DNA of 47,703 nt from Treponema sp. (GCF_017430385.1 NZ_JAFRNB010000113.1:1-47703); one strand, 5' to 3'; shown: positions 31,032 through 40,194, numbered from the stretch's first letter. The notes: a model not told the origin generated them from the letters alone. Numbers and translations are program-made.

Positions 31032-31424
31032 TCATGAAATTTCAAGATACTTCATTGCGCAACAAACGAAGAGGACGAGGATTCCGACAATCGCAAAAAA
31101 TGACCATACCGGGAGGGATCCGTCACCTGAACGGCGGCGGGAGCCTTTTGGATTTCTGGAATCAATAGCGTTGAGAAGGTCTTTTTTTGACTTTCGGCTT
31201 GCCTTTTCTTCTTTTTGTGATGGAGAAGGGATTTTTTGACCTTGTCCGACGGCATATCCGCAGGTAGGGCAGCCGTTGGCGAATTTGTTCGGCATTCCTG
31301 TCGTGCCACAAACAGGGCATCGAACAGATGAGAAGAATTTTCCGCAATGCCTGCACACTCGTGCGTTCTGAGGAACTTCTGCACCGCAGTTTTCACAGAA
31401 GAATTTAGCCGATTGTTTTTTCAT
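31032..31424 (-). CDS. Zinc-ribbon protein with C-terminal membrane anchor
   Basis: A 130-residue protein with four CxxC pairs: CENC and CRHC (residues about 10-27) form one zinc ribbon, CPVC and CPTC (about 36-55) a second. A basic, disordered linker (about 60-105, with SRKSKKDLL and GSRRRSGDG) leads to one membrane helix near the C-terminus (WSFFAIVGILVLFVCCAM). It should be a tail-anchored cytoplasmic domain. The family is a common 'zinc ribbon domain-containing' type without known function. No ribosome site is seen; it follows the pseudo-receiver gene by 23 nt and may be coupled to it. Confidence 0.75.
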   Translation of the reverse strand: MKKQSAKFFCENCGAEVPQNARVCRHCGKFFSSVRCPVCGTTGMPNKFANGCPTCGYAVGQGQKIPSPSQKEEKASRKSKKDLLNAIDSRNPKGSRRRSGDGSLPVWSFFAIVGILVLFVCCAMKYLEIS

Positions 31425-31447
31425 TTTTTAACTTTTACTTTAAACTT

Positions 31448-33142
31448 TTAACTGATTTTTTTGATTGCCAAAGCAAGTTTTTTTGCATCGTTTGACATTA
31501 CTTCGGCAAAAACATTTTCGATTTTGTCATCAATTTTCATTGAGGCAATGTCAATTTTTGTTCCCGGAGAAAGATTCATGATAAAATTTGGAATGTCAGG
31601 CGTAAATTCAAGGACGAGTCCGTTGTAATTTCGCGCGACACCAGAAACCATCGCTAGAGTTATTGGATTTGTGAACACGAATGAGACTGAGCTTGAGCCT
31701 GAGTCAAGCTTAAGTGCCTCTGCCTTTTCTTTTTGGTCGGCTTTATTTGCGTTCATAATTGCTGCTAATTTTTCTTCAATGCTCTGTTCATCGGACATAT
31801 CGTTTTCTCCATCTTGATTTTCGGAAGCTGAATCTGATGCTTCTTCAGGTGCTTCTTCTTCCGGTGTTTCAGAAATTTCTTCCGTTTCTTCAATTATATC
31901 ATTGTTTTCCGATTCTTCAAAGTTATTTTCATCAAAGTTATTGTCATCAGATGTGTTTTCTTCGGAATTGTCTTCGCCAGATATGTTTTCTTCAATATCG
32001 TTCTCTTCGTTATTATTTTCTTCAAGAAGAGATTTCAGCTCATCGATTCCCGGCAGTTCTGTTGCCTCTGATTCATCATAAGACTCGCTGAGTATTTCTG
32101 TTACTGTAGGAACTTCATCATTTTCGCTTGGTTCTTCATTCTCTGAAAGCTCTTCGAGTTTGTCGGCAGCTTTTTCGTCTTCGATTATTTCTTCAAGCTT
32201 GTCGGCCGCTTTGTCATCTTCTGCCATTTCTTCGAGTTTGTCGGCCGCCATTTCATCCCCGGTGATTTCTTCGAGTCTGTCTGCGGCAAGCTCATCATTT
32301 GCCATTTCTTCAAGGCGGTTCGCGGCATCATCATCGGCAATAGCCTCAGCTTCGGCTTTTTGTATGTCATCAAGAGTCTGCTCTTCGGTTATGCTTGTAT
32401 TTTCGTCTGTGGTCTCTTCAACCATGCTTGAAAGCTCATCGAAACTGTCATCCTCGCTGACTTCGCCAAGCGGCTCGGTGGACTCAACCTTGCTTGCAAG
32501 CTCATCAAAACTGTCTTCTTCGATTTCCTCAACGGCTTCTTCGGCTTCTTCCGGCTCTGTTTCCTCAACCGGCTCAGACTCTTCTTCAACTGGCATTTTG
32601 TTTTCTTCGATTGGAACTGCCTCTTCCTCAATTTCCTCAACAGCTTCTTCGGTTTCTTCTGGCTCTGGTTCTTCTATTTCTTCGACTTCGGCCTCGACGA
32701 ATTTTTTTGCGTTTGGAACGAGGTCGTCTACCGTGATTTCCGCCTGTTCAGCTTCTGTCAGATAGCCTGAGAAAATATCGTCTGCTTTTTTGAGGATTTC
32801 GCGGAGCTTGTCAAGTCCTTCAACTTCTACAGAGTCAAAAGTTCCTCGTACTTGAAGAATCTCTGCCTTTTTTTGTTCCTCTTCGTTGAAGTTTTCGTCC
32901 GTGTAAAGAATAATCTGCGGCTTGTAGTCCCCGATTCCGATTGATGAGTATTGTGCGAGAGTTTTCCAGTGGCGCGGATAGTCTCCTGTGCTGACGACGA
33001 TAAGGTGAGGGGCAATTTCTTCGATGTTATCAAGTGCTTTTAAAAGCCATTTATAAACAATCGTATCATAGCCCGCTGATTTGAGAACTTCCGAGATGTT
33101 TGTAATCGCCTTTTCGTCATCGGCTACAAGAAGCGCCTTCAT
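31448..33142 (-). CDS. Receiver-like protein with acidic repeat region
   Basis: A 564-residue cytoplasmic protein in three parts. Residues 1-120 look like a response-regulator receiver (MKALLVADDEKAITNISEVL), but the phospho-acceptor position in LIVVSTGD is Ser instead of Asp, so phosphorylation is unlikely. Residues about 145-450 are very acidic, with Glu/Pro runs and four and a half copies of a 13-residue unit (LEEMAEDDKAADK type). The last 85 residues form a compact domain (SVSFVFTNPITLAMVSGVARNYNG ... KTDIASMKID written here as KIDIASMKID) that I do not recognise. It lies between a secreted-protein gene (31 nt upstream) and a zinc-ribbon gene. GGAGAAACC precedes the ATG. Confidence 0.7.
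   Translation of the reverse strand: MKALLVADDEKAITNISEVLKSAGYDTIVYKWLLKALDNIEEIAPHLIVVSTGDYPRHWKTLAQYSSIGIGDYKPQIILYTDENFNEEEQKKAEILQVRGTFDSVEVEGLDKLREILKKADDIFSGYLTEAEQAEITVDDLVPNAKKFVEAEVEEIEEPEPEETEEAVEEIEEEAVPIEENKMPVEEESEPVEETEPEEAEEAVEEIEEDSFDELASKVESTEPLGEVSEDDSFDELSSMVEETTDENTSITEEQTLDDIQKAEAEAIADDDAANRLEEMANDELAADRLEEITGDEMAADKLEEMAEDDKAADKLEEIIEDEKAADKLEELSENEEPSENDEVPTVTEILSESYDESEATELPGIDELKSLLEENNNEENDIEENISGEDNSEENTSDDNNFDENNFEESENNDIIEETEEISETPEEEAPEEASDSASENQDGENDMSDEQSIEEKLAAIMNANKADQKEKAEALKLDSGSSSVSFVFTNPITLAMVSGVARNYNGLVLEFTPDIPNFIMNLSPGTKIDIASMKIDDKIENVFAEVMSNDAKKLALAIKKIS
32149..32340 (-). repeat. Tandem 39-bp coding repeat
   Basis: Inside the receiver-like gene, five units of 39 bp encode 13 residues each (units LEEMANDELAADR, LEEITGDEMAADK, LEEMAEDDKAADK, LEEIIEDEKAADK, then a partial LEEL). 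The copies differ at several codons, so the array is not newly made but might still vary in length between strains. Confidence 0.85.
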
Positions 33143-33173
33143 GGTTTCTCCGTGTTTTCTCCGTTATGCTGAT

Positions 33174-34157
33174 TTACTCAGTTCCGAGGTTTGTTACTGA
33201 GTAGTCGTAAATCTGCCAGATTCCGTCACGCTGGCGGACTTTGTAGATGTATCGTTTTTTCTCGCTGAAATTCGGATATTTGAACCACTCGATAACAGAG
33301 ACTGTTCCTTCTGTCTGTGAGTATGATGTGTTTTCAATCTGGAATCTCTCTGGTACGCCTACGATGTCATAGTCGATTTTGTTCTGCATGAGGTCAGCTT
33401 TATATGCCTGCAACATTCTGTTTCGCTCGTCGGCAGCCGCATTCTTGTACTTGCGGTTGACTTCGCTGTTTCGTACCATCATCTGCTCGATGTCCATGTA
33501 GAGGAAATACTGATCCCACAAAGATTTCTGGCGAGCGATGATTGTCTGTTCAACAACTTTGTCTGGTGAAATTGCTTCTGGCTTTAAGAGGGAGGTTGTT
33601 TTGTTCTCAACTGGAAGAATGTTTGAAGATGATGCTGATGGAGCCGGGCGGACATCAAGTGAGAGTCGGTTTGAAGCGATTTCAATAATCTTTGATTTGT
33701 ACAATTCAGGGTAGAATCGCATTTCGAGATAGTAAATTGATGGCTCGTCAATCTGAATGTAGTCCTTTACATTCTCGACGAATGAATATGTCTCTCCTGG
33801 CTCAATTGCAAGCTCCCGGAAATAGACTGTCTGGTTTGTCGATCGTTTGATTACCAGATCTTTTGTACTTGGAAGTGTAGTGTTCTTGATTGTGTAAGCG
33901 TAGAAGTCGAGTGAGAACATGCGGTCATCAGCGAGCTTGAAGCGGAGTGTGTCCGTTCCTTTGTTCGTGATTGAGACATCTACATAAATAGGATTGTCTT
34001 CCTTGCTTCCAGGATAATACATCGTTCGGTCAAAGAATCTGATTGCGACCGATGCCTTTGAGTAATCTTGGTTGTCTATTGAGCTTGCTTTCTGAGAGAA
34101 AGCGAACTGTGCAAAAATAGTAAAACTTGCTATAATGCTAAAAAGAATGCGTTTCAA
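33174..34157 (-). CDS. Secreted protein of unknown function
   Basis: A 327-residue protein with a signal peptide (MKRILFSIIASFTIFAQFAFS, cut before Gln/Lys), so periplasmic. Residues about 35-175 form a beta-rich domain (VAIRFFDRTMYYPGSKEDNPIYV ... EPSIYYLEMRFYPE) with an Ig-like rhythm; after a Ser/Pro linker, residues about 205-325 contain a helix-rich segment and end in YIYKVRQRDGIWQIYDYSV, resembling the last strands of an NTF2-like fold. I do not recognise the family by name. AAGGAGAAGCAG is its ribosome site. It is divergent from mfd and heads the leftward run with the receiver-like and zinc-ribbon genes. Confidence 0.75.
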   Translation of the reverse strand: MKRILFSIIASFTIFAQFAFSQKASSIDNQDYSKASVAIRFFDRTMYYPGSKEDNPIYVDVSITNKGTDTLRFKLADDRMFSLDFYAYTIKNTTLPSTKDLVIKRSTNQTVYFRELAIEPGETYSFVENVKDYIQIDEPSIYYLEMRFYPELYKSKIIEIASNRLSLDVRPAPSASSSNILPVENKTTSLLKPEAISPDKVVEQTIIARQKSLWDQYFLYMDIEQMMVRNSEVNRKYKNAAADERNRMLQAYKADLMQNKIDYDIVGVPERFQIENTSYSQTEGTVSVIEWFKYPNFSEKKRYIYKVRQRDGIWQIYDYSVTNLGTE

Positions 34158-34207
34158 CTGCTTCTCCTTATTTTAAAGATATTCAATTATATTATCGGAA
34201 TGTTTGC

Positions 34208-37200
34208 ATGAAATCATTATTATCAAATTATCTTCTTTCTGTCACTAATGGCTGGCATGATTTTCTCTCTGATATAAAAAATCTTGCTTCTGGAGAGTAT
34301 TTCCCTGCGGAAATTGAGGGTGTCTCCGGGACAGGCGCGAGTTTTCTGACTGCACATTATATTGAGGCTGTCCGAGCGCGAATTCTTTCTGCTTTACAAT
34401 ACAATGCAACCGGGCGGTATTCACAGGGGCAGCAGTCGGCCGGTGTCTCTTCGCTTTCGGCTTCTTCCCTTGATTTTGTCGTCGTCGTTCCTACTGAAAA
34501 AGAAGCCCTTGATTTAACCCAGGATTTTGAGACGGCTTTTTCTGATTCTGTTGAGGTTTATTCCCTTCCATGGTGGGGAATTGTTCCGTATCGTTCCGTT
34601 GCAGTCGGTTCGGCCGTTTTTGGCCAGCGATCCGGCGTTCTTTCTCGGCTTGCTTATCAGGCACGCTCGCTCAATTCAAACACAAAACCGCGCATTTTTT
34701 TAATCACACAGCGTTCATTACAGACTCCGCTTCCTTCTCCAGAATATATCCGCTCTCTTGTGTTCAATCTTCATAAAGGGCTTTCGATAGATCCGACAGA
34801 TTTGGCTGAAAAACTTGCTTCGTTGGGCTATATTCGCGTTCCAAAAGTCGGTGTTCCCGGAGAATTTACGCTTCGTGGCGAGGTTCTTGATGTTTTTACT
34901 CCTGGAGAGGCTCGGCCTAGCCGAATTCTTTTTGATTTTGATGAGATTTCTTCTATAAAATCATTCGATGTTGAAACTCAGTCAACTGTGGAAGTCTTGG
35001 ATTCGCTTTTGATTTACCCGATGAAGGAAGTTATCTGGAATGACGAGCTTTTGGGGCGGCTGGAAAGTGTTTTTGAAAAGTTTGGGGAAAATCTCGCCAA
35101 AAATGACCTGGATAATCCGCTCTCCGCGGATTCTGTGGCCTCTGTGAGAAATTCCGCGGACAAAGAGACGATTTTCCTTGCCCTTACGGAAGAAGCCGAG
35201 AAAGCAAAGCTTAAGCTTCTTGACGAGCTTCGTGCCGGGCGTGAAAGTGAAGGAGAGGAGCTTTTTTACGGAGCCGTCTGGGAGAAAAAATACACTCTTT
35301 TTGACTATATTTCTTCTGATACAACGGTTTTCTTCTATGATTATGACCGCCTGAACAACATGCAGGAGAATTATGACCGTGAGTATGCCGGAATGTACCG
35401 GACGGCCCGCCAGAAATTCCCGGTTTTGCCTCCGAGCGAGATGATTCTTCCGTTTGAAAAAGTCTCGGAGATGACTGAGCATCGTATTTCTTTCCGAACC
35501 TTGCATACCGAGACTGATGAAGAAGAGAATGCGAATGAAGATGTCAATTTCTTCAAGATTGAATGTGAGCCGCCAAAAAGTTTCTTTGGAAACATTAATT
35601 ATTTGAAAGAGCAGCTTGAAGATTTGCAGAGCGAGGGCTGGAAGATTTTTGTGTTCGCGGACAACGAAAATCAGTCGCTACGAATAAAGGAAATCCTCAA
35701 AAATTATATCGATAAGCCGGCAGAAGGAGAATATTTAGAGCGGCTTACAAAAAATGCCAAAAGGGGAATCCCGTATTATCCGCTGGTCGTTTATCCAAAG
35801 GCGATTACGACAGGATTCGGAATTTCTGAGACGAAAACGCTTGTAATTCAGGAAAATGAGATTTTCGGACGACGAAAACATGTTCCGAAATCAATCCGAA
35901 GCGCAAAATCTCAGACTATTGATACTTTCGTCGAGCTTAACGAGGGCGATTTTGTCGTTCATGTTAATTACGGCATCGGAATTTTCCGTGGAATCCAGCG
36001 CGTCAAGGCAATGGGTAACGAGCGTGATTATATCAAGCTTGAATATGCCGATGAAGAATTTGCTTTCGTTCCGATCGAGCAGGTCAACCTTGTCCAGCGA
36101 TACATCGGAAACGAGGGTGACAATCCGCGCCTTGACCGAATCGGCTCAAAATCCTGGGAAAACCGCAAGAACAAGGCAAAGAAAGCGGTTGAGGACTTGG
36201 CAGAAAAACTTATCGCGCTTTACAGCCGAAGAAAAGCGAGCCGTGGCTTCCCATTCCCGAAGGACGGCGAGTGGCAGACAGCCTTTGAGGCTGCTTTCCC
36301 TTATGAGGACACGCCAGACCAGTTCACTGTCTCAAAAGAAATCAAGGCCGACATGGAAAAACCGGTTCCGATGGACAGGCTCGTGTGCGGCGATGTTGGT
36401 TACGGAAAGACTGAAATTGCCATGCGCGCGGCTTTCAAGGCCGTAATGGGAGGCAAGCAGGTCGCTTTCCTTGCTCCAACGACAATTCTTGCTGAACAGC
36501 ATTATGAGAGCTGTGTGGAGCGATTTTCAAACTTCCCTGTTACGATTGCCCAGCTTTCTCGTTTTGTGTCACCCGCCGAGCAGAAAAAGATTATCGCAAA
36601 GGTTGCGGCCGGTGAAGTTGATATCTTGGTCGGAACGCACCGAATCATCCAGAAGGATATTGTTTTCAAAGACTTGGGCTTGATGATTATCGATGAGGAA
36701 CAACGGTTCGGCGTAAAGGACAAGGAAAAACTCAAGACGATGAAGGCAAACATCGATTCCCTTGCCATGAGTGCGACTCCGATTCCTCGAACGCTGCACA
36801 TGAGTCTTTTGAAAATCCGCGATATGTCTCTTCTGACAACGCCTCCGCAGACTCGTAAGCCGATTGAGACGATTGTTGACGCTTACACTGAAGAGCGAGT
36901 TGCAAAGGCAATCCGGCAAGAAGTCGAGCGGGGCGGGCAGGTTTTCTATCTTCACAACCGGGTTGAGACTCTTGAAGATGTCCGCCGGAAATTGCAGCAG
37001 ATTGTGCCTGAGATGATGATTGATGTCGCTCACGGACAGATGAGTGCCGAAGAACTTGACGATATTTTCCGCCGTTTCAAGATGGGCGGCTTCCATATTC
37101 TTATTGCCACAACAATTATCGAAAACGGCATCGACATTCCGAATGTAAATACAATTATCATAGACCGGGCCGACATGTACGGCGTAAGCCAGCTTTATCA

Positions 37201-37933
37201 GCTCAGGGGCCGTGTTGGCCGAAGTGATCGAAAAGCCTACGCATATCTTTTGTACCCGGAGAACAAGGTGCTTTCTGAAGTTGCGATGAAGCGATTGCAG
37301 GTAATCTCCGATTTTACCGAGCTTGGAAGTGGCTTTAAGATTGCGATGAAGGACATGGAAATCCGAGGAGCTGGAAATCTGCTTGGGCGAGACCAGAGCG
37401 GCGAAGTCTATTCAGTCGGGTTTGATTTGTATGTCAAACTCCTGAATGAGGCCGTTGAGCGGCTTATGAACAACGAAAACTATGAGGCACAGAATGAAGT
37501 CCTCATGGAGCTTGAATATTCTGGCTTCATTCCTGACACTTATATTCCGAACTTGCAGACTAAAATGGAAGTTTACAAGAAAATCGCCGGAGTTCAGACA
37601 AAAAGTGAGCTTGAGGGAATCTATCTGGAGCTTGAAGACCGTTTTGGCCCGATTCCAGATGAAGTTTACTCTCTTTTGAGCCTTGCGGAAGTGCGTGTAA
37701 TCGCCAAAAAACTGTTTATTTCTTCTATAAAAGAAAGGCAGGGCTTAATTCAGATAGAATTCGGAAAAGTCAGCAATATAAAGGTAGACAGGGTTCTTAA
37801 ACTGATAAAAGAAACTGCCGGCAAGGTCAAGCTTGACCCAACCAAGCCGAACATGATTCTTATGCAGGCCGGAAAAATCGGCCTGAAAGAAAAGAGTGAG
37901 TTTATCCGCGAAAAACTTGAGGCATTAGTCTAA
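34208..37933 (+). CDS. mfd: Transcription-repair coupling factor
   Basis: A 1241-residue ATP-driven translocase that removes stalled RNA polymerase and recruits UvrA. The N-terminal UvrB-like domains (PWWGIVPYRSVAVGS near residue 122; PKVGVPGEFTLRGEVLDVF near 215), the RNA-polymerase-interaction domain (FVELNEGDFVVHVNYGIGIFRG near 575), Walker A CGDVGYGKTE (about 727-736), DEEQ box IIDEEQRFGV (about 827-836), motif VI QLRGRVGR and the C-terminal D7 domain are all present. The length is slightly above E. coli Mfd (1148) because of a Ser/Gly-rich insertion around residues 65-90. A -10 like TATTAT ends 12 nt before the ATG, leaving a very short leader. Confidence 0.97.
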   Translation: MKSLLSNYLLSVTNGWHDFLSDIKNLASGEYFPAEIEGVSGTGASFLTAHYIEAVRARILSALQYNATGRYSQGQQSAGVSSLSASSLDFVVVVPTEKEALDLTQDFETAFSDSVEVYSLPWWGIVPYRSVAVGSAVFGQRSGVLSRLAYQARSLNSNTKPRIFLITQRSLQTPLPSPEYIRSLVFNLHKGLSIDPTDLAEKLASLGYIRVPKVGVPGEFTLRGEVLDVFTPGEARPSRILFDFDEISSIKSFDVETQSTVEVLDSLLIYPMKEVIWNDELLGRLESVFEKFGENLAKNDLDNPLSADSVASVRNSADKETIFLALTEEAEKAKLKLLDELRAGRESEGEELFYGAVWEKKYTLFDYISSDTTVFFYDYDRLNNMQENYDREYAGMYRTARQKFPVLPPSEMILPFEKVSEMTEHRISFRTLHTETDEEENANEDVNFFKIECEPPKSFFGNINYLKEQLEDLQSEGWKIFVFADNENQSLRIKEILKNYIDKPAEGEYLERLTKNAKRGIPYYPLVVYPKAITTGFGISETKTLVIQENEIFGRRKHVPKSIRSAKSQTIDTFVELNEGDFVVHVNYGIGIFRGIQRVKAMGNERDYIKLEYADEEFAFVPIEQVNLVQRYIGNEGDNPRLDRIGSKSWENRKNKAKKAVEDLAEKLIALYSRRKASRGFPFPKDGEWQTAFEAAFPYEDTPDQFTVSKEIKADMEKPVPMDRLVCGDVGYGKTEIAMRAAFKAVMGGKQVAFLAPTTILAEQHYESCVERFSNFPVTIAQLSRFVSPAEQKKIIAKVAAGEVDILVGTHRIIQKDIVFKDLGLMIIDEEQRFGVKDKEKLKTMKANIDSLAMSATPIPRTLHMSLLKIRDMSLLTTPPQTRKPIETIVDAYTEERVAKAIRQEVERGGQVFYLHNRVETLEDVRRKLQQIVPEMMIDVAHGQMSAEELDDIFRRFKMGGFHILIATTIIENGIDIPNVNTIIIDRADMYGVSQLYQLRGRVGRSDRKAYAYLLYPENKVLSEVAMKRLQVISDFTELGSGFKIAMKDMEIRGAGNLLGRDQSGEVYSVGFDLYVKLLNEAVERLMNNENYEAQNEVLMELEYSGFIPDTYIPNLQTKMEVYKKIAGVQTKSELEGIYLELEDRFGPIPDEVYSLLSLAEVRVIAKKLFISSIKERQGLIQIEFGKVSNIKVDRVLKLIKETAGKVKLDPTKPNMILMQAGKIGLKEKSEFIREKLEALV

Positions 37934-37979
37934 AAACACGGATAAACTCAATTTTGCGAATTAGAATTAACAGGAATTG

Positions 37980-39194
37980 CTATAAACTGAACTTGCCAGA
38001 GACCGAAAGCGGTGCCTTTGCCATGTTTGCGGCCGAAAGATTCTCCGCCGTATACAAGTGGTTGTCGAAAGCATTTCCTGTCTCGTCGCCAGTCAGCTCT
38101 GGAACTCTTATGAATTTAGTTCCAATCTGAAGGCTGGCTCGCGGGCTGATGTCAAAAATTAGGCCAAGTCCGATTCCTTTTTCGCAGACCCAGCCACGGT
38201 TATTGCTTCCGCCGAGGCCTGAGTATTTCTTTTTGTTTCCTGCACTGTCAACGAAATTAGCGTGATCGAAATTCGCGTAGTAAAGTCCGAAGAAAACAGA
38301 TGCCACAAGCTCAACTTTTTCAGTTATGTGGTAAGAGATGGCGACAGGAAGCGAAAGATGGAATTCGTTGTAGCCTTTTTTGGCGAACGGATTGTAATCA
38401 TCAACCTCACCTTTTTTGTTTTTTGGAAGGTCTGTCGGATTTGCGGTATTCAGCACAATGTGAAGGTCCGGCCTGATTCCGACCGTAAAATCTTCGATAT
38501 CTTTTGTGGTTCCTGCCCAGAATTTGAATGTGTGGCTCGTAGCAACCTTGTGAACATCTGTCTTGTTGCCGACACCTTTCATCGGTGGTGCTGCCATATA
38601 GCTTGCTCCGACACCGTTTGATGAATCCCGGCTCCAGTCATATTTGACGGACATTCTTGGAAACATCACATCTGCAGTCCATGGCCCCAAAAACCAGAAA
38701 CACCAGTCGATTGAAGCCGCCGCCCTGTGCTTGAATTCATCTACACCGAAAATGTACGCGACTGTTCCGCCCGGCATTGCGGTTCCTTTTCCGCCAGAAT
38801 AGCAGAAATCATAATATCGTCCCTGGAAAGTGAGTTTTTCACCAAGACCGATATTGAAAGCCAGTCCAAGATCAGTCATGTTTGAGGGCCAGTCCTTATA
38901 AGCGGAAATCTGCTCGTAAAAAATAAGAGATGCCTTTAAATCTTGATATTTCGCGCTTGCACCGGCATTCCAGTAGTTTTCATCAACACCAGCGTAGAAA
39001 GTCGGATAAAAATCCTTTTCAAGGCTGACATCGTTCCAGTAAAAATAATCCGTGAAGTTGTCATAGTCCGTGCGGAACACCCCGAAACTTGCCGTGTTCA
39101 TTCCGCTGTGATGCTGGTGCCCGAAATTAATGATTTGAGAGAATGCTGATTTTGAAAGGAGAATCAGCGAAAAAATGATTGCTAGCTTTTTCAT
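37980..39194 (-). CDS. Predicted outer-membrane beta-barrel protein
   Basis: A 404-residue protein with a signal peptide (MKKLAIIFSLILLSKSAFS). The mature part alternates aromatic and hydrophobic residues in many short strands (for example WNAGASAKYQDLKASLIFYE, RAAASIDWCFWFLG and AISYHITEKVELVASVFFGL) separated by polar turns, and ends in SVSGKFSL, a plausible terminal strand. This fits a spirochaetal outer-membrane protein; the family is not recognised by name. The start is at MKKL because that gives a proper signal peptide; an upstream in-frame ATG would not. It lies downstream of the amino-acid-binding protein gene with a terminator between. Confidence 0.7.
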   Translation of the reverse strand: MKKLAIIFSLILLSKSAFSQIINFGHQHHSGMNTASFGVFRTDYDNFTDYFYWNDVSLEKDFYPTFYAGVDENYWNAGASAKYQDLKASLIFYEQISAYKDWPSNMTDLGLAFNIGLGEKLTFQGRYYDFCYSGGKGTAMPGGTVAYIFGVDEFKHRAAASIDWCFWFLGPWTADVMFPRMSVKYDWSRDSSNGVGASYMAAPPMKGVGNKTDVHKVATSHTFKFWAGTTKDIEDFTVGIRPDLHIVLNTANPTDLPKNKKGEVDDYNPFAKKGYNEFHLSLPVAISYHITEKVELVASVFFGLYYANFDHANFVDSAGNKKKYSGLGGSNNRGWVCEKGIGLGLIFDISPRASLQIGTKFIRVPELTGDETGNAFDNHLYTAENLSAANMAKAPLSVSGKFSL

Positions 39195-39200
39195 AATAAT

Positions 39201-39236
39201 ATTATAAAAAAAAGCAGACTGCATGAACAGTCTGCA
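39201..39236 (-). terminator. Terminator of the amino-acid-binding protein gene
   Basis: GCAGACTG and CAGTCTGC (39214-39221 and 39228-39235) form a perfect 8-bp stem, followed on the minus strand by eight T. Confidence 0.85.
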
Positions 39237-39244
39237 TGAGATTT

Positions 39245-40027
39245 TTAATATTTAAGTTTGTGTTTTACGAGGAGCCTGTCAAGTTCCCCGGATTTTACAA
39301 GCGTTCTTATAACCTCGTTGACAACTTTTGTCACGGCGGAATTGTCTTTTTTGATTGCGACAGCGTACTTCATCTCATCGAAGTGCTCTGGCAGAATCAT
39401 AACCGAGTCGTCAAGATAGCCATGAAGAATCGAATTGTCAATGCTGAACGCGTCGATTTCACCGTGGTCAAGCGCGTCTTTTAAAGTCTGGTTTGAAGGG
39501 TAGGTCACGCATGTGATGAAAACGCCTTCCCTGATTGCGGCATTTTTTATTGTGGTCGTAGTCATCGAGCCTTGCGTAACGCCGATTTTTTTGTTCTCCA
39601 GATTTTTGAAAGAAGTGATACCGGAGCTTTTTTTGACCATGAGGCCGACTGAATCAGTGTAGTAGACATCCGAGAAATCATAATTTTGCTTTCGTTCCTC
39701 TGTAACGGTGAATGTCGCAATAACCATATCAACCTTGTCCTGATTGAGAAACGCGCTCCTGTTTTTCGCAGTGACTGTGACGAAGTTGATTTTTGAGTCC
39801 GTGCCAAGAATTTGCCTTGCGACAGCCTTTGCGATGTCGATTTCAAGCCCCTCGTGCTCCTTGGTTGTCTGATTGATTTGCCCGAACCCCGGAACATCGT
39901 CCTTAACGCCCACAGTGAGTACGCCAGCTTTTTTGATTTTGTCAATGCCGTTGGATTTTGCGTTTACTGTGCCTGCAAAAGAAGCAAGCAACGCCGATAA
40001 AAGAAGAATTTTTTTTGAATGTTTCAT
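39245..40027 (-). CDS. Amino-acid-type periplasmic binding protein (SBP family 3)
   Basis: A 260-residue solute-binding protein with a signal peptide (MKHSKKILLLSALLASFAGTVNA). The mature start IKKAGVLTVGVKDDVPGFGQ, then GLEIDIAKAVARQIL, DMVIATFTVTEERKQNYDFSDVYY and KIGVTQGSMTTTTI are the SBP_bac_3 signature of polar amino-acid binders. The ligand cannot be told. No permease or ATPase gene is near, so it is an orphan and must work with a transporter elsewhere (or another role). GGAAGT lies 5 nt before the ATG; the longer frame from 40258 would run into the neighbouring repeat and lacks a signal peptide. Confidence 0.9.
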   Translation of the reverse strand: MKHSKKILLLSALLASFAGTVNAKSNGIDKIKKAGVLTVGVKDDVPGFGQINQTTKEHEGLEIDIAKAVARQILGTDSKINFVTVTAKNRSAFLNQDKVDMVIATFTVTEERKQNYDFSDVYYTDSVGLMVKKSSGITSFKNLENKKIGVTQGSMTTTTIKNAAIREGVFITCVTYPSNQTLKDALDHGEIDAFSIDNSILHGYLDDSVMILPEHFDEMKYAVAIKKDNSAVTKVVNEVIRTLVKSGELDRLLVKHKLKY

Positions 40028-40107
40028 ATCAACTTCCAAAACTAAATAAATTAAACTTATTTTAATACAGAATCCGGCATAAAGTAAAGAAAATTTAAAA
40101 ATATTTT

Positions 40108-40194
40108 GGGCGATTCCTGCCTTGCGGCAGGTCGGGCTATTCGTGGTTTCATTCGCTTCGCGAACAGCTTCGCTGCCACTACTATCCCTATCGC
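40108..40194. repeat. GC-rich palindromic intergenic element
   Basis: An 87-nt element with GCGAT (40110-40114) near one end and ATCGC (40190-40194) at the other, a perfect CCTGCC-TTGC-GGCAGG hairpin (40116-40131), a TTCGC-TTC-GCGAA palindrome, and the ending CCACTACTATCCCTATCGC. From memory this wording resembles repetitive intergenic elements in several bacterial genomes; I cannot confirm that here. It lies between the amino-acid-binding protein and dCMP deaminase genes and touches the -35 region of the latter. Confidence 0.5.

Noticed and set aside
32160..32765. A Ser-rich 201-codon open frame on the plus strand
   Set aside because: It is the antisense of the Glu-rich repeat region of the receiver-like gene; GAA/GAG codons read as TTC/CTC/TCT on the other strand, giving long Ser runs.
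31448..33142. A CRISPR-like repeat at the 39-bp units
   Set aside because: The units are head-to-tail without spacers, in frame within a gene and with codon-level divergence, so they are a protein repeat.
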